The notes below the pieces were generated by a model. That model had not been told where the DNA came from. It saw only the letters and a program-made list of their open reading frames with translations, and did no database searches. DNA of 64,000 bases. Origin: Lantana camara. Its lineage: Eukaryota > Streptophyta > Magnoliopsida > Lamiales > Verbenaceae. The stretch spans positions 53,041,501 to 53,105,500 of the forward strand of contig CM074862.1 of NCBI GenBank assembly GCA_037501455.1. Reading direction: 5' to 3'. The translations under genes were made by a program, and so were the position numbers. Positions 10,512-20,998 of the stretch are shown piece by piece; positions within the stretch are counted from its first letter, which is position 1; every line of letters begins with the position of its first letter.

Positions 10512-11652
10512 GCTTGACTCGATTACATAGACTGAACTCGACTCGACTCTCGCCTAGCGTGCACCTGCAAGAACCTAAAGGTGGAGGCGTCAGTCTGTGA
10601 AGACCGAGTGAGGGGCATAAATATATATTAGCGCAAATAACATGCAAGTTATAACCTCGGGTAAGGTTTTGTAACTAAAATGATGTAAGTACAAGAATAA
10701 CATAGAACTCGCCCGAGATTACAACTACCAAGTTTAACACGGTAATCACGTTTATTATAACAATCAGTGGCCCTGGCGAGGGGCGTGCACGATCTCCAAC
10801 CAAACCTCGACAGTGAACAAGAATTACACTTTCATTTAACTAGGTTATCACAAAAGTCGTTATAGTGCACAAGATCAATAACACGAAATTCTCCTTTCTC
10901 CAATGGTGGTGGGTTTGCAAGGCCCGAACCACCCAAGATATCACGTTGCACGTCGGGAACATGACTCCCATGTACGGGACTCCTTCCTCCACCAAACCTC
11001 CTGGTGAATTCAAGGGGCATCCCCACGGTTTGAGAGAGGTGTGTGAGTTACCCGTTAGCCCTATGCTTTCCCGGTTGGCTCAAACACTCACTCTCGGGCC
11101 CATAATACACGATACAAGATAATTCGCCAAACACGATCACGGTTCAATCACGGTAACACGATACACGGCTTGCTTGTAACTCGATACACGACTTTCTTTT
11201 CATGAACATGACTTGCCTTCAGTGAACACGATCTACTTTTAAAGAACACGACTTGAGAGTTTAGAAACACTTGTAAGTATATATTTATACCGTTTGGCCC
11301 AAAAGTCACATAAGGTTATACGCGCTCTAAGTAACTCGCAATTAAACCTCACCTGACAGGAGTCACGATGACTCATGGATGCGTGGATGTGCTCAGTGGA
11401 TCACAATCTCCGCCCCGGGAGACTGACTAACTTCAAAGAAATTAGAAGATGAAGATGAAGTTGAGAGGATGATGATGATGCTCCCAAAGTTCATAATTCT
11501 TCCAAAGATTAAGCTTGAAAATGATGAAGTCACTCCCACTTTCTTGGAGGTTTTGGCTCGGTGAAGGAGGAAGCAAAATGGTACGTTTTTGCTAAAAATG
11601 AAATCTCACACGTGTCGTACGTACCTGGAAAGCCGAAAATTGGTGCGTTACA
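10512..11652 (-). repeat. Family B LTR fragment with an internal deletion
   Basis: Starts abruptly at GCTTGACTCGATTACATAG, which lies about 345 bases inside a full B LTR (compare 18642). It continues colinearly to the LTR end GGTGCGTTACA. Compared with 18299-20145 it lacks about 366 bases (the equivalent of 19732-20097), joined at AAAATGAAAT/CTCACACG. It is followed by CCTTT and C internal sequence, the same site at which B sits in the C element at 18298/42104. Confidence 0.8.
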
Positions 11653-13429
11653 CCTTTTGCTAATCTTGTTTGGTCCGAACACTCCAAAGCCAACTCTAAT
11701 CTCGCTTCTCTTTCTGAATCCCATTTCTATCAACCTATCCCTTACTTAAAGTTCTTTATTTTCCCCGACGTCATCTCCCTTGTAATATGCAACTCCATTA
11801 TTTCTTTTCATCTAAATTCGGATGTGGCTCGGTTGAAATGATACTTTATAGATGAGATGAAGGAGCTTCCTATCAAGTAAACACTAAAATGCATGCCGGG
11901 TTAGGATGTCAATGCATGTGTCACACTTGCAATAAGCAAATATGCAACACATTAGAGTGATGAGATCAAATAGAGATGCACACACAAGTACAACTAAGGA
12001 AAATTAAATAATTTGATGCGAAATATGATGCGCGTGCCATGAATGCTTTGAACCTGTCACCTATATGGCAAGTGCTTAACTCGGTAGCTTGTTCTCATTT
12101 CTCTAACCCTGGCTTACTTTAACGTGTTGATCATTTGTTATCTTTCCCACGGTCTTCAAAATTTCCATGAGTCCTTGTGCATCAACTTGTACCTTCCACG
12201 GTCTGGGATTGCAATTTCTCGATCCCTAACTTTTGGTACATCCACGGAATTAGCATCCGAATTTCTCCCCGAGAATCAACCCTTCGATATTGTCCGAACT
12301 CTCTTACAATATTAACCCCGATTGTGGTTCCGTATCCTACTTCGAATCATCACCCTGATCAAGATTCCCGCGCTTATCCTTTATGAGTTTGAATTGATAA
12401 ATCGAACTTATTTTCCAATTGCTTACACTTGAGCGCATAATTTTCTTCCCGGAAGTCTTCGCCTTTCTTTACTGTTTCCATTTATTGCTCCCTCTCTCCC
12501 AATTTGACACCCCCCACGATAATTCAACTTGCATTAAAGGAATGAACTCAAATTCCATTCACAACATTGTTACCTTCCACGAACATGCATTTACTACGTT
12601 GCTTGAATCTTTCCAATCTCTTCCCGCTTTTCCATCTTAGTTGAATTTCAGAGCTCCCAGACTCACTTCTTCCCGATCTTGACCTCGACAACCTCTTTTC
12701 TAGCCATTAGGTTTACTTAGAAATCCCTCTTTGACGACTCTTGATGCTTAATTCCCGCCGAATGTGTTTTAGCTTGAATCTACACAATCCTCGCTATCTA
12801 TTCCATAATCCGAACCCTAAGTTAAAGTACCCTCATGGTTCATTCACTCCATTTCTTAAGTTGAATGATCCCGTTGAATCCAATTATGCCATCCTATGTA
12901 GGAGAGTCACATATACCCACCTTAGGAGTCACAAATATTCCCCGATCACTCTTATCTTATCCAGTGTCTCTCTACCATTGCATCTCTAAAGTGGAACCTC
13001 CCATTTCGGATCCTAACCCCAGAACTTTAGCTCCATCTATAATGCCACGCACCTCGAATTCTCTTGATTCTTCCCCGGTGTATCCTTTCGATCTTCCATG
13101 CATCAGAAAGAACTTGTAACAGATCGTTGCCATCGAGGAACTTGGCCGTGGTTTTATATTATCTTCATAACCCATAAATCGTTACTCATTTAAAGGAGAT
13201 ATGCATGCGATTAATGTATGCTCATGTCAGGTATTCAACATAGAAGGCATGGATTCAACGTAAAGATGCAACAGATAATTCAAAAAGATTCAGCAGAGAA
13301 GGCAATTCATTCTCAAAATCGATGCAATGCACACATTCTGATGTAGTTCCTAAGCCGTACGACCTAGATTGACTCAATCATGACACAAGAACACCGATTT
13401 TGCAACCGGGCTCTGATACTACTTAATGA
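11653..13429 (-). mobile_element. Family C internal region, PBS-side half (copy 1)
   Basis: Non-coding internal sequence between a B LTR and the C LTR, closely matching 42104-43872 (a few per cent different by eye). In element sense it begins at the PBS (13401-13420). One element-sense open frame (13175 down to 12972, 67 codons) is kept in both C copies, about 225 bases after the PBS, where gag would start, but it has no recognisable domain. I see no pol motifs. Confidence 0.7.
13401..13420 (-). promoter_or_regulatory. Primer-binding site, family C
   Basis: On the minus strand this reads AGTATCAGAGCCCGGTTGCA, nine bases after the LTR end TGCTACA-type terminus. It matches the initiator-Met tRNA type PBS TGGTATCAGAGC with one change near the start. 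Confidence 0.75.
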
Positions 13430-16400
13430 TGTAGCGCCCCAAATGAAAGGCAGCACATCCCCCGCACCGAGACCCGACCCGTATATGAAATGGAAAATCC
13501 ATGCACGTACCAAGTCACGGTGAACGGGGACTCACTCACTCACTAGGCTAGGCGGGAACTAGAATCTCGAAACCCCACAAGCCAAACAATAAGATAAAAT
13601 GCACGTGCAGAAGCATTTCATATAATCAATCATGAATTTAGGTAGCAATTGACGGGTTCAACTAGCATAAATACCTAGTCCCGAAATTTCAAACATAAAT
13701 CATAAGTCATAAACTCTGCATTTAAACATGTTTCAATATGACTTAAACAAAGTACAATGTGCATGTAGAAAGACTCTGACTTAACTACAGAACTTGACCG
13801 ACACAAAATCCCGCCTAGCACTCCAAAACCTGCAAAAGAACTAAAAACAAAACCGGGTTCAGTCTATAGGAGACTGGTGGGTATAAAACAGGGCATACTA
13901 TATTTATATTTCAGAATGTAAACACCATCACATGCAAGCTATAATCCCGTGCGAGGTTTTAAAACATTTCCTCAAGTGGGGTGAAAACAAAGGAAAACAA
14001 CGCTCGGGATTACAACGATCAATTTCATTCATTCATTAAAAACATACGGTCATTTCGTGAGCCCGGCGAGAGGGCGAATTCTCCAACCTTCTCCTCGTGT
14101 GTGCATTTATTCATTCATTCGTTCATTCATTAGTGATCACATCACAATCATTCATTCGTTCATAACATTAACACTTACACCTTTTTCCTCCGGGTGGTGG
14201 ATGGGTTAGCAAGACCCGACCACCTCATTCATTGAGCAAAAGGGCTTACATGACTCCCCAGATGGCGCTCAGCGTCCATTCCTCGCTAACTCCTAACGAG
14301 GTCCGGTTACGCCGTCATTGTTTGTTGGGACTAGTGCACGGGGATCACCGTCAGCCCGAGTTTCCCCGGATAGCCAGGTACACATAGTCTCAGGCCCCAT
14401 TAAACATTGTGTTCACTGATCTCGCCAAAACATTGGGTAAGTGTTCTTGAAAGAAAGGCTTACGTTTGAAATCATTTACTCGAGAAAAGACTCTATATAC
14501 GTAGTAAATACATTTTGGCTTAAAACTTTGCACGTTGGTTTATATAGGGTCGTTTTAGCTAATAGAAGAGAAACCCACCTTTACACCTTACCGACCAATA
14601 CCAAGAAGAAAACAAGAGGACTTGAAAGTGTCCTATGAACCTGGCAGATCTCCGCCCTGGAGAAAACTGTATACAAGACGACATGGTGCATACGTGAGAC
14701 TGAAGACTCCAAATGAACCATCTATGACGCACGACAATGCAATGAATACGATATGAAAGTATAAGAAATGATATCGTGTCATAGAAAAATTCTTGTGCAC
14801 AATTAATGTCTTAAAGACATGTATACAAGCCATTCATTCATTATAAGTGGCGTTCATATCCATTCGAGCTCATAACTTTTACATTCCATATTAAGTCAAT
14901 CCATGAATTTCATATAATGATCATAACATATGTTTTAACATGTATACATTTCATATGAATCATAAAAGAAGAGATAAATACTCAATTAGGGTTCATATTG
15001 ATAACAAATATCTATGCATGCGCATATTAGAATCATTGATGACACGTTGAGGCAAAACTTGGAAAATATTTCACAAAAAAATCATAAAATTTCATAACAT
15101 CCAAGGTAACACATTATAAAACATGTTAATATCTCATAGAAGTCATAAAAGAGATGGAGGAACATTAAACGAGCGAAGAAAAATGGAATTGGAGTAACAA
15201 AAATAGGTAGGGCAGAATCCACCCCAATGGATTTTTCCAAAGGGAAAAATCCACCCCCATGGATTCCTGACAGCAACTCTACTGACTCAAATCCACCCCC
15301 GTGGATTTAGGTCAGTAGCCGAAAAACAGAGCAAACATGGCATGCACAAAAAAGAAAGGAAAAGAAGCATGTTACCAACTTGAAACTCAATCAATATCAT
15401 GCATATTCAGGTCATAATCTCATGTATACAAGATTGATCACATTAGATATCAAGAACTTCAAGGAAAGCTTCATGAATTCATCACAAAGATCATATCTCC
15501 AAGCTTCAACAATGGCAAGTCTATAAATCAACCACAACAATGCAAGCTAAGTCCAAACCAACCTAAGTTCATGCTTTAGGATCACTTAGCACTCATGCAT
15601 CTCAAAGGAATTCCAAGAAAACAAAGGTGGATCAAGAAAAGGGCAAGAACTCCACTATTCATCATCTTCTCCAATCCTAATTCATAACTTGGTGAAATCA
15701 TGCAATATAAGACTTAAAAGGACCGTGAGGAGATATCGTACACAAATATAAGCTTACCTTCAAGAGATGGTGAGAAATGGTAAGGAGATGAGCTCAATCT
15801 CCAAGGGTTTGCACCATTCCTTCTTCTTCCCCTTTCTTTTCTCCTTCTCTTTCTTTCTTGGCTGATATTTTGGGGTTGTGAGGGGGCTTTGGTTCAGTTG
15901 GGGGGCTGAGTGGGGAGTGAGAGAGTGTATCAAGTGGGCTAGGTCATGGGTTTAGGGTCTAGGGACGTTCATATGGGCCCGTAGCTTGGAAAATTCAATG
16001 GTTTATCATTTTTAAGCGCGAGGTGCTCGTTTTGGTTAAAATTTGAGAATCTAAATGATCTTAAAAGGCATGAGGCTTATCCCACTGTCTCCAAATCATC
16101 GATATGGATTTAATGGAGGTGAAGAACTCGAATCCGAGTTCCCGAGCTCAAGATATCACATACGGAACCAAGGGCGCGCTAACTGCTCGTTAACCCCCGG
16201 TTTGGTTCCAATCATACCAAATAAATTTAAAACGCAATCAAACGAATCCAAAAAAGTAAAACGAGCATACATACATATTCATGACACACATATCGACAAC
16301 ATATTAAATTTCCACAAAATTCCGGATTCATTTCATATAGTAACAACGCGCAACTGGTCACGTAAATGCAAATCGACCAAGAATTCATATAGTTCAAAAT

Positions 16401-16720
16401 TCAAACCAAATTTAAGCATCCATTTTAAATATTTAATAAAAATATAACAAAATGCATAAAATGGGAAAATTAATGTGAATTAAAAATAATAATTATCAAA
16501 AATATTTAATTGAGCAATTAAATAATCTAAACGGACAATTAAGGAGCACACAAGTTATTCATATTAATTCAAATTCAAATATTACATATATTTCAATTAA
16601 TCACTTATTTAACAATTAAACAATAAAATTTAATTATAGAAAACGTTGAAAGCCAATTAATTTGCACAAATTAGTAAACACATATGTCATTTTAAAATAC
16701 TGAAAATTTGGGTCGTTACA
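13430..16720 (-). repeat. Family C LTR, complete, 3,291 bp
   Basis: The + strand starts TGTAGCGCCCC and ends GGGTCGTTACA, so in element sense it runs TGTAACGACCC...GGGGCGCTACA. PBS lies on one side (13401-13420) and PPT on the other (16721-16733). Blocks are shared with A and B LTRs: AGGCGGGA, CTCCAACC, the GGTGGTGGATGGG block, GACTAGTGCACGGGGATC, and TCTCCGCCCTGGAGA. It contains a CCCC-loop hairpin array at 15216-15308. No coding sequence was recognised. Confidence 0.85.
15216..15308 (-). repeat. Hairpin array with C-rich loops in the C LTR
   Basis: Stem AATCCA/TGGATT with loop CCCCAA lies at 15216-15233. The same stem with loop CCCCCA lies at 15248-15265. Stem AAATCCAC/GTGGATTT with loop CCCC lies at 15289-15308. 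An alternative 11-bp stem (TGGATTTTTCC/GGAAAAATCCA) joins the first two. The layout equals that of the A LTR array although the stem sequences differ. The second C LTR keeps a reduced version near 45634-45705. Confidence 0.8.
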
Positions 16721-16733
16721 ATCTCTCCCCCTT
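16721..16733 (-). promoter_or_regulatory. Polypurine tract, family C
   Basis: On the minus strand AAGGGGGAGAGAT lies directly before the LTR start TGTAACGACCC. The same tract is found in families A and B. Confidence 0.85.
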
Positions 16734-16738
16734 AAAAA

Positions 16739-16756
16739 GAATCCGTCCTCGGATTC
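16739..16756 (-). repeat. Stem-loop next to the PPT
   Basis: GAATCCG/CGGATTC with loop TCCT, a perfect seven-pair stem five bases from the PPT. The same structure lies at 25231-25248, 27855-27872, 50367-50384, 56529-56546 and 62691-62708, and with one mismatch at 20164-20181, about 22696-22713 and 32400-32417. It is conserved across families A, B and C. Confidence 0.85.
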
Positions 16757-16777
16757 ACTACTCGACCGAACAAACAA

Positions 16778-17000
16778 TGAGAGATTCCCCGTCTCTCACA
16801 AGCAACAAGAGAGAACCCCGTCTCTCACAAGCAAAGAGAGTACCCCATCTCTCGAACAACAATGAGAGAACCCCATCTCTCACAAGCAAAGAGAGCACCC
16901 CATCTCTCGAACAACAATAAGAGAATCCCCATCTCTTACAAACAACGAGAGCACCCCGTCTCTCAAACAAAAATAAAGCAAGGGAGTCTCCAACACTCCC
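16778..17000 (-). repeat. Array of about eight hairpins with CCCC-containing loops
   Basis: Examples: TGAGAGA/TCTCTCA around TTCCCCG (16778-16798); GAGAGA/TCTCTC around ACCCCG (16809-16826); TGAGAGA/TCTCTCA around ACCCCA (16863-16882); TAAGAGA/TCTCTTA around ATCCCCA (16919-16938); and finally GGGAGT/ACTCCC. Linkers are A-rich (CAAGCAA, AACAACAA). The exchange of GAGAGA/TCTCTC for AAGAGA/TCTCTT keeps pairing. Confidence 0.85.
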
Positions 17001-18293
17001 GAGCAACACAACGCAAAATCATAACTAAAGCTACGTAAGAAACCTAAATAGGTAATGGCCATCACCCACGTTGATTATCAACTACTTCACGTAGTTTTAC
17101 TAGATAAGAAATCAAAGCACATAACAAAGAAATTATTTGAATTAAATTTGCATGAATGCATGTATCATGGATGCTACAAGTACCGTTCACCGTAGTTGCG
17201 AAATTTAGAATTGTGAGTTTCGTTGTCGAAAGCATGATCTGTCCCGAAGGTGAGCTCAGTACTTGACTTGTCTTTGGGTTCTTCAGGGTACCCCAGTGGA
17301 GCCAATGATAAATCCCCTAAAGACTTTACTCTTAAATCCTTTCTGACTTTTATTGCTTCTCAACTTCTTCGATCCTTCCTCAATCCCTATTATATTCTTT
17401 CAGCCGGACTAACTCTTCCAAGTAACCCACCTTGACATCCACTTTTGCGTTTAGAATATCCGTTCCGATGTCCAGTCCATATCTTCTATCCTTACCCATA
17501 TCGGTGTTTAACATATCCCCGAGGAGGACCACTCTTAACAACCTTGCCGATTCAATCCTGGCCTTGCGATATTTATTTTTATGGTATACCTTAACACGAA
17601 TCTTTTTTCGTCTTTCGTCCAAAGTATCCCTTCCTTCTCTTTGACACCTTAGAGTTATATTCAGTATTTGGCCCTTACAATTCTTTTAGCGAGGATAACA
17701 CTCTTGATTATTCTTAGAGTCTGATTTAGTTTTCCCAATGTTCATCCTCTCTGATTTTGTTTCTTCTTAACTCCTTCTGAACTCATTGACCCAAGCTTTA
17801 ATGGTCGCATCCTTTTCTATGCTAATTTGAATCGGTTCCTCCTTGACAATCCAACTAAAGAGTTTCCCTTAACTTCTTCATAACTTCTTTGCCTCCAAGT
17901 CAAACTTGCATAGGTAGAAAGATTCGACAAGTTAACTTCTCTAATCCTTATGATAATCTCCAACCTGAATTTAGTGGCCTAACTCTAATTTTACTGATCA
18001 ACCCATAAAGTTATCTTATTCATCTCCGCTCACCAACATAAAAATCCCTAGATCTTCCCTAATTGCATTTCTGTTATTTCTACTGATTATTCCTTCGGTC
18101 CCGATCTCAAGTTTTGAATTCGTCTCCTTGTCATGCTCTCCCCCTTAAAATTTCTGTCGTTACACCTTAAACTCCATCGAACCTTCTTTCATCGAAATTC
18201 TTGATGAGTAATTTTCATTTAGAGAGAACTTTAGTTTAAATGGCAACCCGAAGATTTTACCTTTCAATTCCAATTCTCTTGAGGTACGGAATT

Positions 18294-18298
18294 CCTTT
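18294..18298. repeat. Target-site duplication of the B insertion, left
   Basis: CCTTT precedes the B LTR. The right side reads TCTTT at 42104-42108, and CCTTT at 11653-11657 in the other C copy. Confidence 0.6.
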
Positions 18299-20145
18299 TG
18301 TAGCACCCCTATACGTGGAGATGCCACACCCCCGCACTATAGGTCGATCCACATACGAAATTGGTAATTCGTACATGAACTAACCTATAGTGAACGGGTG
18401 ACAATGCAATAAATGATAAGCTAGGCGGGACTAACTCATACATGCAACGAATTAAAGCGGAAGAATAAACTAATCACTATCAAATATAACTATTAAACAT
18501 GTCATGACATTTCTCGTTTACCAAGTAAAATATGTTCTAGCTTCAAATATCAATACATTATCATCTCCCAAAATACATAACAATTAACATTAGACATAAT
18601 TCCTTTGAACAATCAATGAACGATCAAGTAAAATGCACCGTGCTTGACTCGATTACATAGACTGGACTCGACTCGACTCCCGCCCAACGTGCACCTGCAA
18701 GAACCTGAAAGGTGGAGGAGTCAGTCTATGAAGACCGAGTGAGGGGCACAAATATATATTAGCGCAAATAATATGCAAGTTATAACCTCGGGTAAGCTTT
18801 TGTAACTAAAATGATATAAGTTCAAGAATAACATAGAACTCGCCCGAGATTACAACTACCAAGTTTAACACGGTAATCGCGTTTATTATAACAATTAGTG
18901 GCCCTGGCGAGGGGCGTGCACGATATCCAACCAAACCTCGACAGTGAACAAGAATTACACTTTCATTTAATTAGGTTATCACAAAAGTCATTATAGTGCA
19001 CACGATCAATAACACGAAATTCTCCTTTCTCCAATGGTGGTGGGTTTGCAAGGCCCGAACCACCCACGATATCACGTTGCACGTCGGGAACATGACTCCC
19101 ATGTACGGGACTCCTTCCTCCACCAAACCTCCTGGTGAATTCAAGGGGCATCCCCACGGTTTGAGAGAGGTGTGTGAGTTACCCGTCAGCCGTATGCTTT
19201 CCCGGTTGGCTCAAACACTCACTCTCGGGCCCATAATACACGATACACGATAATTCACCAAACACGATCACGTTTCAATCACGGTAACACGATAGACGGC
19301 TTGCTTATAACTCGATACACGACTTGCTTTTTATGAACATGAGTTGCCTTCAGTGAACAAGGTCCACTTTTAAAGAACACGACTTAAGAGTTTAGAAACA
19401 CTTGTAAGTATATATTTATACCGTTTGGCCCAAAAGTCACATAAGGTTATACGGGTTCTAAGTAACTAGCAATTAAACCTCATCTGAAAGGCGACACGAT
19501 GACTCATGGATGCGTGGACGTGCTCAGTTGATCACAATCTCCGCCCCGGGAGGCTAACTTCAAAGAAATTAAAATTTGAAGATGAAGTTGAGAGGATGAT
19601 GATGATGCTCCCAAAGTTCATAATTCTTCCAAAGATTAAGCTTGAAAATGATGAAGTCTCTCCCACTTTCTCGGAGGTTTTGGCTCGGTGAAGGAAGAAG
19701 CAAAATGGTATGTTTTTGCTGAAAATGAAATGATCATGGAAGGTACAAGAAATATAACGTGATATATCTCTTTGATTTTGGCGAAATATTTGAAATTATA
19801 ACTAAATCCTCCAAGTTTTATAAGTGATGCAATTAAGTATAAAAGGTTTGGAAAATGGTCAATTAGGTCCAAGAATATATTTATGCAATTTGGTCCTTAC
19901 ATTTAAATAAATGCCAATTAAGAACAATTAAGCAATTAAACAATTTCGGCAATTAATTCACGTACCACTTAAATCCCAAATTGATACATATTTCACTTAG
20001 TTCCACGTAACATAATGAAATAAAATTTATATCATTTACCCTAAAGTGTTGGAATTTAATAAATGAAACGATTAAAATAATCCTAACTCTCGGAACTCTC
20101 ACACGTGTCGTACGTACCTGGAAAGCCGGAAATTGGGGCGTTACA
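18299..20145 (-). repeat. Family B LTR, standard form, 1,847 bp
   Basis: The + strand begins TGTAGCACCCCTATACG and ends GGGGCGTTACA, directly followed by the PPT of the internal region. It matches 40277-42103 over its whole length. It keeps blocks shared with A and C: CACTATAGG, GCTAGGCGGGA, CGGTCTTC-type boxes, GGTGGTGGGTTTGCAAGGCC, CTCCGCCCCGGGAG. No coding sequence. Confidence 0.85.
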
Positions 20146-20998
20146 ATTCTTTCCCCTTTAAGAGAATCTGTCCTCGGATTCACCCTTCCGTGTTCATCCC
20201 ACGCGGGTTGGCCATTCCTCGTCAGGGATTAGTCCGAAAAAGGTCTTCAATCCACAAAGTTTTTTGCAATGCTGTTAAATCACGACCCTCAACTTTCCGG
20301 AATTCTAAACACTCGAGTGAAAATCTAACCTTCCACTAGAACAAGTTGCCAAATAAGAATGAGAGTGCCCCATCTCTCTAACAAGCAACGAGAGAACCCC
20401 TTCTCTTGCACAAGTATCAAGAGAACCCCGTCTCTTGACTAACAAAATAAAACAGCTAACAAGAAATTAAAGGTAACAATAATGAAGTATACGATGCACG
20501 TGATATGCATCTTCAAGTGTACCGTTCACCGTGGATTGAAATTCTTCGTTATGGTAGTTCGGTTGACACTAGATTCTTTAAGTTAGTTCGTTGGCCGTCT
20601 CTCCCCCTTAAGAAAGAAAATGAAAATTTTCTTTCTTAAGTCTTCCGAAGTCCGGAGTGGATGTCCAGATTTTCACACTTGACTCAATTCGGCGAAACTA
20701 GATGGATGTTTGCTAACAAGAATTACTAAATTGTGCATGCCGGTTAAGATGTCAATGCACGTGCCACACTTAGAAACAATTCCGGATGCCAAATGTAGCA
20801 ATTAATTTCACAAGGTTCAAGTAGACACATTGATCATGTAAATTTCCAAGTCACATAAGGTCAATTAGTGACCAATTAATGAAAAGAATGAATGCAATAC
20901 ACGAGTTAACAAATAATTCCTACGCCGTTCGACCTACACTTGACACGACACGACACTAGAACCTCGGTTTTGCAACTGGGCTATGATATCACCTAAGA
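20146..20998 (-). mobile_element. Family B internal region, copy 1
   Basis: 853 bp, non-coding. From the LTR inward it has a PPT-like tract (minus strand AAAGGGGAAAGAAT); the PPT-side stem-loop with one mismatch (20164-20181); a short hairpin array (20360-20438) including a perfect 8-bp stem TCAAGAGA/TCTCTTGA around ACCCCG; the TACCGTTCACCGTGG block; a perfect foldback AAGAAAGAAAA/TTTTCTTTCTT (near 20610-20640); and a decayed PBS near 20972-20991. Confidence 0.8.

Larger units (their letters stand above)
16721..18298 (-). mobile_element. Family C internal region, PPT-side half
   Basis: Non-coding. From the LTR inward it has the PPT, a perfect stem-loop (16739-16756), an array of about eight hairpins (16778-17000), the block TACCGTTCACCGTAGT shared with A and B, and CT-rich sequence resembling the A internal region. 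It ends at GGAATTCCTTT, where the B element is inserted. No long open frame is present. Confidence 0.75.

Noticed and set aside
13401..13420. Possible tRNA gene fragment
   Set aside because: The match is only to the 3' end of initiator-Met tRNA and sits next to an LTR end, which is a primer-binding site.
16778..17000. CRISPR-like array of short repeats
   Set aside because: Units are irregular palindromes with A-rich linkers of uneven length inside a plant LTR element. Spacers are not unique and no cas gene exists here.
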